From: Gracilimonas sp.
GTDB taxonomy: Bacteria; Bacteroidota; Rhodothermia; Balneolales; Balneolaceae
DNA length: 52,769 bases
Direction: 5' to 3'
Assembly (NCBI GenBank): GCA_022450045.1
Contig: JAKURD010000021.1
Coordinates: 1-52,769 of the forward strand
Positions 38,365-45,229 of the stretch are shown one piece after another. Under the pieces are notes generated by a model. The model was not told the DNA's origin. It saw only the letters and a program-made list of their open reading frames with translations, and ran no database searches. The position numbers and the translations under genes were made by a program. The first letter of the stretch is position 1. Each line of letters begins with the position of its first letter.

Positions 38365-39777
38365 TTATTCTTTTTTACTGTTGATATATGATTTAATAAC
38401 GATGTAGATAAACAGAAGGCCACCTGCCATGGCTAATAAACCTCCTATACTCATAAGGCCGAGCCCAATCATCGCTTCTAGTGAATGAATGCTTTGATCA
38501 CTCCCAAATAGCTTGCGTCCCATACCATGCATGCCGGCATAGGCAAAACCGATTACAAAAATTGTTTGACCTACCCCGAACAAGAGGGGTTGCCAGCTCA
38601 CAAGTTTTGCACTTTTAAATCCTTCAAGACTGTAACCGTATTCTTTCATAAATATGAAGACCATTACCATATATGCTACTGTTACACTACCAAGTGAAGC
38701 GTGATAGTGAGCGGGTATCAGGGTGTTAGAGCTTCGTATCATTGCACCAATTAGAAAACCGGTGACAGCAAGCAGAATGCTTACGAATAGGCCATTAAAG
38801 TATAGATTCTTGAATAGCGATCCGGAAATGGTATTAGTTTGTCGAGCTTTCCAGATTGTTTTGAACACTATTGCTACATAAAGAAGCACTACCGGGAAGA
38901 TGAACCATCTCATTAATTGAGTAAAACCACCATAATAAAGCTGACTTGTTGTTCCATCTATTAGCAATAAGGGGGATAATGCAGCCGGTACTGCTAAAGT
39001 AAGGATCAACACTTTATTTATACTTTCGGAAATCCCATCACTTCCGGTCAATTTATATAGAAGGATTAGCCATACGGTGATCATCCCCAATACATTGGAG
39101 AATTGAAGAATGTGGCCGCCACCCCAGATAACGACTTCAAAAAATGTAGTTCGATTTCCAAATTCGGGAGTAATAATCCAGGATACGATAAATGTGCAAA
39201 TAGCAATTAATACAAGTAAACCGGCATATCGGATGGATTGGCGAGCATTGAGGGTATAGAAAGAGGGTTTTTCCCTTTTTGCGGAGTCAGGCGAAGACTT
39301 GGATGTAAAGGTGATAATGAGGCTAATTCCGAATAAAAGAATCCCACTTATAAATAAAGGGTGATCAAGAACGGGGATATAGTTGGCCAAAATTGGTTCA
39401 GCACTTTTAAAAAATAAACTGATCACCATCAGGAATACACCAATCATTGCCACTTTCATGGCTATGGCTAATCTTAAGTTAAAGTAGGTGCCTGTTAGTG
39501 ACATAAACAGAACAGCCAGAAAGGAGTAAAACCAAACTACCAAGGCAAAATCAACATGTAGCACCAGTGACTTTCTGGCAAAGAGGGGATCATTGATGAG
39601 TTCGGTTAGCCCGGGTGTGCGAGCCAATACAATAACAGCTGAAAAAAGCCCGGCTAACATTAGGCTGAACAGCGCAAGTTTTAACCAACGCTTGGAAAAG
39701 TCAGTTTCTGAGAGCACGCTTTCGATAGACCAAATTTCAACAGGTAACCGAAACGCCTTTTTAATGATAGCTAACAT
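38365..39777 (-). CDS. Heme-copper oxidase subunit I-like protein lacking helix VII His pair
   Basis: The 470-residue protein, with about 12 helices, is a paralogue of the protein at 14741. It keeps a helix II His in Leu-His-Val-Asp, a helix VI His in Trp-Gly-Gly-Gly-His-Ile-Leu-Gln-Phe, the helix X Pro-Ala-His-Tyr-His pair and Ala-Gly-Met-His-Gly near the end, but lacks the helix VII His-His; Leu-Ile-Asp-Gly-Thr-Thr stands there. It heads the minus-strand cluster, ahead of the small subunit, CuA subunit and true subunit I. It may bind low-spin hemes and act as an electron-transfer or NO-sensing partner, or be another NO reductase; the sequence does not decide. Two operators lie upstream, then the divergent Rrf2 gene. 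Confidence 0.78.
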   Translation of the reverse strand: MLAIIKKAFRLPVEIWSIESVLSETDFSKRWLKLALFSLMLAGLFSAVIVLARTPGLTELINDPLFARKSLVLHVDFALVVWFYSFLAVLFMSLTGTYFNLRLAIAMKVAMIGVFLMVISLFFKSAEPILANYIPVLDHPLFISGILLFGISLIITFTSKSSPDSAKREKPSFYTLNARQSIRYAGLLVLIAICTFIVSWIITPEFGNRTTFFEVVIWGGGHILQFSNVLGMITVWLILLYKLTGSDGISESINKVLILTLAVPAALSPLLLIDGTTSQLYYGGFTQLMRWFIFPVVLLYVAIVFKTIWKARQTNTISGSLFKNLYFNGLFVSILLAVTGFLIGAMIRSSNTLIPAHYHASLGSVTVAYMVMVFIFMKEYGYSLEGFKSAKLVSWQPLLFGVGQTIFVIGFAYAGMHGMGRKLFGSDQSIHSLEAMIGLGLMSIGGLLAMAGGLLFIYIVIKSYINSKKE

Positions 39778-39800
39778 TGATTAGGGCTATAGATAATTTC

Positions 39801-39820
39801 AATAGATGTTGATATCTATT
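39801..39820. promoter_or_regulatory. Rrf2-type operator candidate 1
   Basis: AATAGAT-N6-ATCTATT, a perfect inverted repeat, 21 bases upstream of the first gene of the NO reductase cluster. Its centre is 33 bp (about three helical turns) from the second copy, so dimers could bind the same face. Confidence 0.7.
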
Positions 39821-39833
39821 ATATGATTATCTT

Positions 39834-39853
39834 AATAGATAGACAAATCTATT
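39834..39853. promoter_or_regulatory. Rrf2-type operator candidate 2
   Basis: AATAGAT-N6-ATCTATT with identical arms and a different spacer from the first copy. It lies about 55 bases upstream of the cluster start and about 180 bases before the divergent Rrf2 regulator. Same arms with different spacers support a real protein-binding site. Confidence 0.7.
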
Positions 39854-40031
39854 GAAATTAATTTTTACGTTTTATCAATGGGGATATTTTTGATGATTAA
39901 AAATAATTTTGATCTTGTGGGTGCAGATTTACAAGATTGGTTAATGTGCTAGCGCTGGTACTTCTGAAATTTTGTAGGCTATCAATAATGAATGGTTTTA
40001 AGAGAACCCTAAAAGTCAGCTATAATTAAAT

Positions 40032-40472
40032 ATGTTTTTAAACCAAACATCCCAGTATGCACTTAGAGCAATGACAGGTTTAGTGCGTGCAGATAACACT
40101 AAGCCCATAAGTTCAAATGAGCTTGCCCAATACTCAGGGGTTCCGTCTCATTATTTATCGAAGATTATGCGGAAAATGGTTGAGGCCGGTTACGTGAAGT
40201 CTCAAAAGGGGCATGGTGGGGGATTTCTTTTAAGTGTGGAACCAAGTAAAATAAATATTATGGATGTATTAACAGCTGCTGGTTTTGAGGCCGGAAGTCA
40301 GCCTTGTGTATTTGGATATGAAAAGTGTGAAGATAAAAATCCGTGCCCTTTACACCCTATTTGGAAGAGGTTGAAGGATTCTTTTAACGAGTGGGCTTTT
40401 AATACAACTTTTGAAGAAATAGGAAAAGAAGCTGCTCTTATAAGCCGGGACGATTTTAATCAGAATAACTGA
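40032..40472 (+). CDS. Rrf2-family regulator (NsrR-like)
   Basis: The 146-residue protein has an Rrf2 winged helix (residues 1-75; Gln-Tyr-Ala-Leu-Arg-Ala-Met near the N-terminus, Gly-Gly-Gly-Phe at the wing) followed by Cys95, then Cys-x5/6-Cys (Pro-Cys-Val-Phe-Gly-Tyr-Glu-Lys-Cys-Glu-Asp-Lys-Asn-Pro-Cys-Pro-Leu-His-Pro). Three Cys and a His fit the [2Fe-2S] or [4Fe-4S] clusters of NsrR/IscR. NsrR represses NO detoxification genes and is released by NO. It is divergent from the NO reductase cluster, with two identical-arm operators in between, so it probably regulates that cluster. Confidence 0.9.
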   Translation: MFLNQTSQYALRAMTGLVRADNTKPISSNELAQYSGVPSHYLSKIMRKMVEAGYVKSQKGHGGGFLLSVEPSKINIMDVLTAAGFEAGSQPCVFGYEKCEDKNPCPLHPIWKRLKDSFNEWAFNTTFEEIGKEAALISRDDFNQNN

Positions 40473-40481
40473 ATTTCGAAT

Positions 40482-40799
40482 TTATTTACTAAGTAAATCT
40501 TCCAAAAATTCCTTTGATGGAACCGTGCTATTAAGTTCCTCGTCTTTTGAGGTATAAACCATCGTTACCGTATCGTGCTCTTTAATGATATCCAGCATTT
40601 CATTCGCAGCATCTAAGCCAAATAATTCCTTTCGATAACGCTCCTTGAATTCATCCCATTTCTCATGATCAAACCATTTCCGCAAATCATGACTGGGGGA
40701 GATCGACTTCATTCACTTATCCAATGCTGCCCGTTTCCTGGAAACGCCTCGAGGCCAGAGCCGCTCGGTAAGGATCCGATAGCCGTCCTCTTTGGTTTT
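40482..40799 (-). pseudogene. DUF488 remnant
   Basis: The minus strand continues a DUF488 sequence in one frame: Lys-Glu-Asp-Gly-Tyr-Arg-Ile-Leu-Thr-Glu-Arg-Leu-Trp-Pro-Arg-Gly (40799-40740 area), then Ser-Pro-Ser-His-Asp-Leu-Arg-Lys-Trp-Phe-Asp-His from about 40703. An in-frame TGA stands at the place of the Trp codon just before Met-Lys-Ser-Ile-Ser (40713-40715), and the first about 12 residues of the family are missing. The related intact gene is at 9836. It follows the Rrf2 gene convergently, 10 bases apart. Confidence 0.8.
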
Positions 40800-40802
40800 C
40801 TA

Positions 40803-40844
40803 TATAACGTCTTTCTCGATTGAAAGTGTAAGCTTTGATTTCAT
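40803..40844 (-). pseudogene. Antitoxin-like N-terminal remnant
   Basis: ATG at 40844 opens 14 codons, Met-Lys-Ser-Lys-Leu-Thr-Leu-Ser-Ile-Glu-Lys-Asp-Val-Ile, ending in TAG at 40802. This start is that of DUF6364-type (ribbon-helix-helix) antitoxins. It is fused in frame to the DUF488 remnant. The remainder of the antitoxin and any toxin are absent, so this looks like a deletion scar. Confidence 0.5.
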
Positions 40845-40863
40845 GATCATAAGATTAATTTAT

Positions 40864-40892
40864 GCACGTATAGTATAATAAATTATACGTGC
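40864..40892. promoter_or_regulatory. Inverted repeat upstream of antitoxin remnant
   Basis: GCACGTATA (40864-40872) pairs with TATACGTGC (40884-40892), with an alternative GTATAAT/ATTATAC pairing inside. It lies 20 bases upstream of the antitoxin-like start, where toxin-antitoxin operators usually are, so it may be a leftover autoregulatory operator. Confidence 0.5.
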
Positions 40893-41017
40893 GTAATGAA
40901 ATAGAAGGAATAAAATATGTACTCAATAAGATGAATCTATCAAAGCCCATGCTAAACTCTCACTAAAAATGTTTAGTTTAACATTAAACAAATAAAGTAT
41001 TCAAAGAACACAGATTT

Positions 41018-42067
41018 ATGGAATTAGGCATTTATACCTTTGTAGAAAATACGCCTATTGAGGGAGAAAGTGAGCTTCAGCATCCGTCCGAACGACTTGA
41101 TCAACTTATGGAAGAGATTGAGCTGTCTGACGAACTGGGGCTCGACATTTTTGCGATTGGGGAGCATCACAGAGAAGAGTACGTATCATCATCGCCATCA
41201 ACTTTATTAGCGGCTGCGGCAGCTCGTACAAAAAATATCAAATTGAGTTCAGCGGTAACGGTCCTGGGTTCGGAAGACCCGGTTCGGGTATATCAGCAGT
41301 TTTCTACCATCGATCTGCTTTCCAAAGGCAGGGCTGAAATTATGGTGGGCCGTGGTTCTTTTGTAGAGTCGTTTCCGCTGTTTGGTTATGATCTTCAGGA
41401 CTATGAAGAATTATTCCTTGAAAAGCTTCAATTGCTAATGAAATTACGTGAGAAGGAAATGGTAAGCTGGGAGGGGAAACATCGATCATCCATTGATCAC
41501 AGAGGAGTATATCCAAGACCCTATCAGAAAAAATTACCGATATGGAGAGCCGTTGGAGGAACACCAAAATCTGCCTATGAAGCAGGGGCGATGGGAATGC
41601 CTATGGCTATTGCGATCATTGGAGGTGAGCCGGCGCAGTTCAAACAAATGGTGGATATCCACAAACAAGGAGCGGCAGACTACGATCAGCCTGAGCAAAG
41701 AGTAAGCATTAACTCACACGGATTCATAGCAGAGACTACCGAGGAAGCTGCCAGCATTGCTTTTCCGGCTTTCAAAACAACGATGGATAAGATTGGAAAA
41801 GAGCGGGGGTGGCCGCCGATGACTAGACGGCAGTTTGATGCTTCCATCACTTTAAAAGGCGCAAATGTGGTGGGCAGTCCGCAAGACATTATAGACAAGA
41901 TCATGTATCAGCATGAGATCTTTGGACATGACCGTTTTCTGCTTCAGATGAGTGTGGGCAGTGTTTCACACAATAAATTACTACGATCCATCGAGCTGTT
42001 TGCAAAAGAAGTGGCTCCCGTTGTGAGAGAGAGAATTGGAAATAAGAAGGTCCAAGCGGACGCTTGA
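41018..42067 (+). CDS. LLM-class flavin-dependent oxidoreductase
   Basis: The 349-residue protein fits luciferase-like monooxygenases (TIM barrel with FMN or F420). Family features are Gly-Ile-Tyr-Thr-Phe at the N-terminus, Ile-Gly-Glu-His-His near residue 48, Gly-Arg-Ala-Glu-Ile-Met-Val-Gly-Arg-Gly near 108-117, and Trp-Arg-Ala-Val-Gly-Gly-Thr near 176. The substrate is unknown. It appears to be a single gene with a 5' gap of about 170 bases after the antitoxin remnant. Confidence 0.9.
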   Translation: MELGIYTFVENTPIEGESELQHPSERLDQLMEEIELSDELGLDIFAIGEHHREEYVSSSPSTLLAAAAARTKNIKLSSAVTVLGSEDPVRVYQQFSTIDLLSKGRAEIMVGRGSFVESFPLFGYDLQDYEELFLEKLQLLMKLREKEMVSWEGKHRSSIDHRGVYPRPYQKKLPIWRAVGGTPKSAYEAGAMGMPMAIAIIGGEPAQFKQMVDIHKQGAADYDQPEQRVSINSHGFIAETTEEAASIAFPAFKTTMDKIGKERGWPPMTRRQFDASITLKGANVVGSPQDIIDKIMYQHEIFGHDRFLLQMSVGSVSHNKLLRSIELFAKEVAPVVRERIGNKKVQADA

Positions 42068-42130
42068 ACTACATGTAAAAAACAATTTACTGTTAACGAA
42101 TAACTAATACACCAATAACGATCGACAAAA

Positions 42131-43297
42131 TTACACCCCAAGTTTTTTTCGCCGGGTTTTCAATTCCTGGGAAGCTTTTGCATAGCCGCCATCGGTTCCA
42201 TCTACGAAGTGAATGTGGTCGCTTTGGTAGTTGCGGACATAGCAGGTTAGTATCGCCGTAAAAGAGGGGTGCACGCCATAGGCCAGTTTTTTCTTTTGAT
42301 ACATTTCATCCAGAAAAGCAGTCAGGTCCATCCGTTGCTGTATCGTTCCAGTAGCTACAAATCGAAGACCGTCCCCAAATTTTTTGTAATCAGAGTGGCG
42401 GACTAAATCAGGTTTATAATCGCCCCAGTCGGTAGCTGAGGTTTTCTTTTTGAATTTCATAAGCAATAGTCCTGCCACAAGTTGAAAAGCCATCATCGCA
42501 GCATATTTTATCTTTTTCTTGAAGGTGGAGGGTTGCGTAAGCAATTTCCATTCTACACCAAGCAGAAGTGGATTTGTCGTCATTTGAAGGGCTTCTTCCC
42601 GAATAGGATGAAAAGATTCGTCTTTACCGTAAATTGATTCGATCTTTTGGAAACACTCCTCATAAATATCTAAGCTCTTTACATCATCCTTGCCCAGAGC
42701 CTGAATGATATAAGTAGCAACCTCATCCTTATCGCTGGGTACGTGACTCCATCTGCACTCCAATCCTGAAAAATCAGCCTCAATGGGTTCTATATCTTTT
42801 AGCGTGTTGTGCTCTTTGATATAATCCTCGGCAAAAGTAACTCCGCTTCCCCAAAAAAGGGTTTGATCTACGATCTCTGATAATCGAAGTCGGGCAACCC
42901 GAACATCATGGCCCTTTTCGCGAAGTTCTTTTATGGACATCAAACCTACAGCCATTTCTAAACCATAGGCGTCATCAACAGCCTTTTTACAAAATGCCAT
43001 GATGCCTTTTACCGCTTCGATATTTTCATTCGGAAGTGCAATCAGCGAGCCATCCCCTCCAAATAAATAAGGGAGTATGTTATCCTTTTCGTAGAAATTG
43101 TTGAGCGCAGCGATGATAGAAGCTGCGGCCATATTCACTTCCTTATACTTTCCGAGCCGGATGGCATCGGTAGAACCTCGGATATCAGCCAGTGCTACGT
43201 ACCAGTCATCAGGCAGTGGGGTGTAATAGGTATAATTAGAGGCATTTCTGAATGATGAAAAAACTTTCAGATTTTGATAGAATTCAGAACTGTTCAT
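42131..43297 (-). CDS. DUF3095 family protein
   Basis: The 388-residue protein matches DUF3095: Ala-Leu-Ala-Asp-Ile-Arg-Gly-Ser-Thr near residue 35-43 and Leu-Phe-Gly-Gly-Asp-Gly-Ser near residue 80, which echo the metal-binding Asp motifs of class III nucleotide cyclases. A hydrophobic segment near residue 265 may be a membrane contact. No function is established for the family, and a cyclase is only a possibility. It stands convergent to the LLM gene and after a terminator of the DUF4382 gene. Confidence 0.85.
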   Translation of the reverse strand: MNSSEFYQNLKVFSSFRNASNYTYYTPLPDDWYVALADIRGSTDAIRLGKYKEVNMAAASIIAALNNFYEKDNILPYLFGGDGSLIALPNENIEAVKGIMAFCKKAVDDAYGLEMAVGLMSIKELREKGHDVRVARLRLSEIVDQTLFWGSGVTFAEDYIKEHNTLKDIEPIEADFSGLECRWSHVPSDKDEVATYIIQALGKDDVKSLDIYEECFQKIESIYGKDESFHPIREEALQMTTNPLLLGVEWKLLTQPSTFKKKIKYAAMMAFQLVAGLLLMKFKKKTSATDWGDYKPDLVRHSDYKKFGDGLRFVATGTIQQRMDLTAFLDEMYQKKKLAYGVHPSFTAILTCYVRNYQSDHIHFVDGTDGGYAKASQELKTRRKKLGV

Positions 43298-43383
43298 GAA
43301 TTATTTTAGATGAATGGTGCCCGTCAATAATAGTATTTATTCGAGAATAGAAAAAAGGGATTTATGGCTGGACTGTAAATACA

Positions 43384-43418
43384 AAAAAGACCTGCATATC
43401 ATCTATGCAGGTCTTTTT
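43384..43418 (-). terminator. 15-bp hairpin terminator after DUF4382 gene
   Basis: AAAAAGACCTGCATA (43384-43398) pairs with TATGCAGGTCTTTTT (43404-43418) with a 5-base loop. With A and T runs at both ends it can act on either strand; the minus-strand DUF4382 transcript ends here. Confidence 0.9.
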
Positions 43419-43441
43419 AAAGATCAGTACGATGTGTCTAA

Positions 43442-44257
43442 TCAGTTTCCTGATTCTTCTAAGGTGATGGTTTCTTCAAACTCAAACTGCTGGCCATCTT
43501 CTATGGTGATATTCTCAACAAGAGAATCAGAATAAGTTTCATTGGTTGGGTTAAACCAGACATTGTAAGTGCCCTCGTCAAGACCTACAATAGTAAAGTT
43601 TCCTTCGTCATCGGGATTTGTTCCTACAGTGTCCTCACCCGTGATAGCATAGACGTAAGGTTCAGCTTCCAAAGGCTGTACTGTTCCTGCAATGCTTGCT
43701 TCTTCCCGAAGATTGACTGTTCTGAGCACGGGCTTCAGGATATATCGGTTATTCCCGGATATAACTATAGATTGCGATGCATCAAAGTCGATCACAAGTT
43801 CATAAACTTGTCCTTCTTGTATATCGGCATCTACATTGAGTTTATAGCCTGATTGCCGGGCACTGGGAGTAGTGAGGATATGGGTTTCTCCATCGATCAC
43901 CACATTGTTATTCTCACCGAGCAACAGACGCACTTGATTATACTGTCCGGCCTCAAGTTCAACTTCACCTAACTCTAAAACAGCGCCATTTTGGTAATCA
44001 AGGAGGTTGACGATTAAGGAATCATCCATTACAGAGTACCAGCCTGAGTCAGTAGTGTCTTCTGCACTTTCATCTTGATTTACTAATACCTGAAGTATTT
44101 CGATGTTGACCTGGTCAAAATTTACCGGCGCATCAGTCAGAGAAACCTTCATGGTTCCTATGCCAGGCCCGCTTTCGGTGCTGCAGGCGGTAACTAAAAA
44201 GAGTGCTAACAGTGCTGTTAAAATGGATAGATGATTGTATTGTTTTAGAATATTCAT
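43442..44257 (-). CDS. DUF4382 domain lipoprotein
   Basis: The 271-residue protein begins at ATG 44257 (an upstream ATG at 44287 adds ten polar residues). A lipobox Leu-Val-Thr-Ala-Cys lies near residue 25, so it is likely a lipoprotein. The DUF4382 domain covers about residues 32-180 (Val-Ser-Leu-Thr-Asp-Ala-Pro-Val-Asn-Phe-Asp), and the C-terminal about 80 residues form a carboxypeptidase-regulatory-like beta domain with an Asn-Pro-Asp-Asp-Glu-Gly motif. Role unknown, possibly surface binding. It ends in an acidic tail. Confidence 0.85.
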   Translation of the reverse strand: MNILKQYNHLSILTALLALFLVTACSTESGPGIGTMKVSLTDAPVNFDQVNIEILQVLVNQDESAEDTTDSGWYSVMDDSLIVNLLDYQNGAVLELGEVELEAGQYNQVRLLLGENNNVVIDGETHILTTPSARQSGYKLNVDADIQEGQVYELVIDFDASQSIVISGNNRYILKPVLRTVNLREEASIAGTVQPLEAEPYVYAITGEDTVGTNPDDEGNFTIVGLDEGTYNVWFNPTNETYSDSLVENITIEDGQQFEFEETITLEESGN

Positions 44258-44355
44258 AGTGGAATTCTCTTTTGAATTATTATTCAAAGAGTTAAACCCG
44301 AAAGTCGTCTTATTGTTTCTGAAAAAAGCAGAATTCTAATATTTTCACGAAGTGG

Positions 44356-44433
44356 TTATCCAGCCCCTCCTGAGGCTCCGCCACTGGCTGCACTTACAGA
44401 AGCACCACCATCGGTACTGCCACACCTAAACAT
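44356..44433 (-). CDS. Possible 25-residue Gly/Ala/Ser-rich peptide after fixX
   Basis: ATG 44433 starts 4 bases after the fixX stop and gives a 25-residue peptide, Met-Phe-Arg-Cys-Gly-Ser and then Gly/Ser/Ala-rich to the end. The fixX stop region, Gly-Gly-Gly-TGA, offers a ribosome-binding GGGTG. I do not recognise the peptide. It could be a translationally coupled small protein or chance. Confidence 0.3.
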   Translation of the reverse strand: MFRCGSTDGGASVSAASGGASGGAG

Positions 44434-44437
44434 AATT

Positions 44438-44740
44438 TCACCCAAAATTCCAGGTAACACCACGACCAATTTCAGGGTCTGGAAAATTCCAATCCACGGC
44501 ACCCTGATCACAGGCATACATACACGTTCCACACTCAATGCAATCTTCTACCTGAAAGTGCACCTGATTGTTGTTATCCATGGTGTAGCAGTTTGCAGGA
44601 CATACCCAGGTTGTACATTTGTGCGGACAAGTTGAGTTACAAATATCTGTATCTACGATAATATGCGGTTTGATATCAGACTTAGACTGATTTCGATAGC
44701 TTACAAGTCCGAGGCGTTCTGTGAGTTTGAGGTTTTTCAT
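44438..44740 (-). CDS. fixX: FixX-type ferredoxin
   Basis: The 100-residue protein begins at ATG 44740 (Met-Lys-Asn-Leu-Lys-Leu); a longer frame from 44773 lacks support. It has the FixX features: an N-terminal Cys pattern Cys-x3-Cys-x3-Cys-x4-Cys-x3-Cys-Tyr and the ferredoxin motif Cys-Ile-Glu-Cys-Gly-Thr-Cys-x3-Cys, with a C-terminal Trp-Asn-Phe-Pro and Gly-Val-x-Trp/Phe segment. It carries electrons between FixC and quinone. The FixC gene lies upstream at 45230, separated by the four-helix-bundle pseudogene. Confidence 0.9.
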   Translation of the reverse strand: MKNLKLTERLGLVSYRNQSKSDIKPHIIVDTDICNSTCPHKCTTWVCPANCYTMDNNNQVHFQVEDCIECGTCMYACDQGAVDWNFPDPEIGRGVTWNFG

Positions 44741-44756
44741 GTCTTTTCTATTGGGT

Positions 44757-45213
44757 AAAAAGTGAAAAGGCAAAGGTGAAAGGATGCCTCACTTTACTTT
44801 TGAGATTGATAAATTTTTTGTATCTGTTTGTTAACTATTAATCTAACGGAGTTAGTATGATTAAATTGAATCACAAAAATTTAAATGCTTATAAAAAAAG
44901 TATTAGGTTAGTGAGATCTATCGGCTGACCGAAAACTTTCCGAAGACTGAAACGTTTGGCTTATCAAGTCAAATGAGACGAGCTGCTGTTTCAATTCCTT
45001 CTAATCTATCTGAAGGCGCTTCAAGAAAATCTGACAAAGATCGGAAACGGTTTTATCGAATTTCCAGATCTTCACTTGTAGAACTCGATACTCAACTCGA
45101 AATTTCAATTAATCTCAACTATCTAAATAACAATAAATCAAAAAAGGTTGAAAAATTAGCAAATAAAGCATTCGCGATGCTATCAAATATAATCTAAAAC
45201 CTTTTCACTTTTT
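44757..45213. repeat. 14-bp inverted repeats bracketing the four-helix-bundle pseudogene
   Basis: AAAAAGTGAAAAGG at 44757-44770 is repeated in inverted orientation at 45200-45213 (CCTTTTCACTTTTT). Further similar GGTGAAAGG words lie just inside or outside both ends. The segment between holds only the S23-like pseudogene and splits the fixC-fixX operon. It looks like the ends of an inserted element. Confidence 0.6.
44857..45197 (+). pseudogene. Four-helix-bundle (S23/IVP-like) protein, frameshifted
   Basis: Reading from ATG 44857 gives Leu-Asn-Ala-Tyr-Lys-Lys-Ser-Ile-Arg-Leu-Val-Arg-Ser-Ile, then a TGA at 44926; the other frame continues Leu-Thr-Glu-Asn-Phe-Pro-Lys-x-Glu-x-Phe-Gly-Leu-Ser-Ser-Gln-Met-Arg-Arg-Ala-Ala-Val-Ser, the signature of S23/four-helix-bundle proteins, up to 45197. 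The offset is exactly 4 bases, and the local sequence (ATCTATCGG expected, ATCGG seen) fits loss of one TATC unit by slippage. Such proteins are encoded in 23S rRNA intervening sequences and as dispersed single genes; role unknown. It lies on the opposite strand to the Fix genes. Confidence 0.85.
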
Positions 45214-45229
45214 CCGTTCCACCTTTCAC

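Noticed and set aside
43314..43535. Plus-strand 73-residue frame before DUF4382
   Set aside because: It spans the terminator hairpin and the end of DUF4382 antisense, so it is not a gene.
44973..45197. Intact short four-helix-bundle gene from an internal ATG
   Set aside because: The upstream 35 codons are present in another frame with a 4-base deletion, so a frameshifted longer gene is the better reading.
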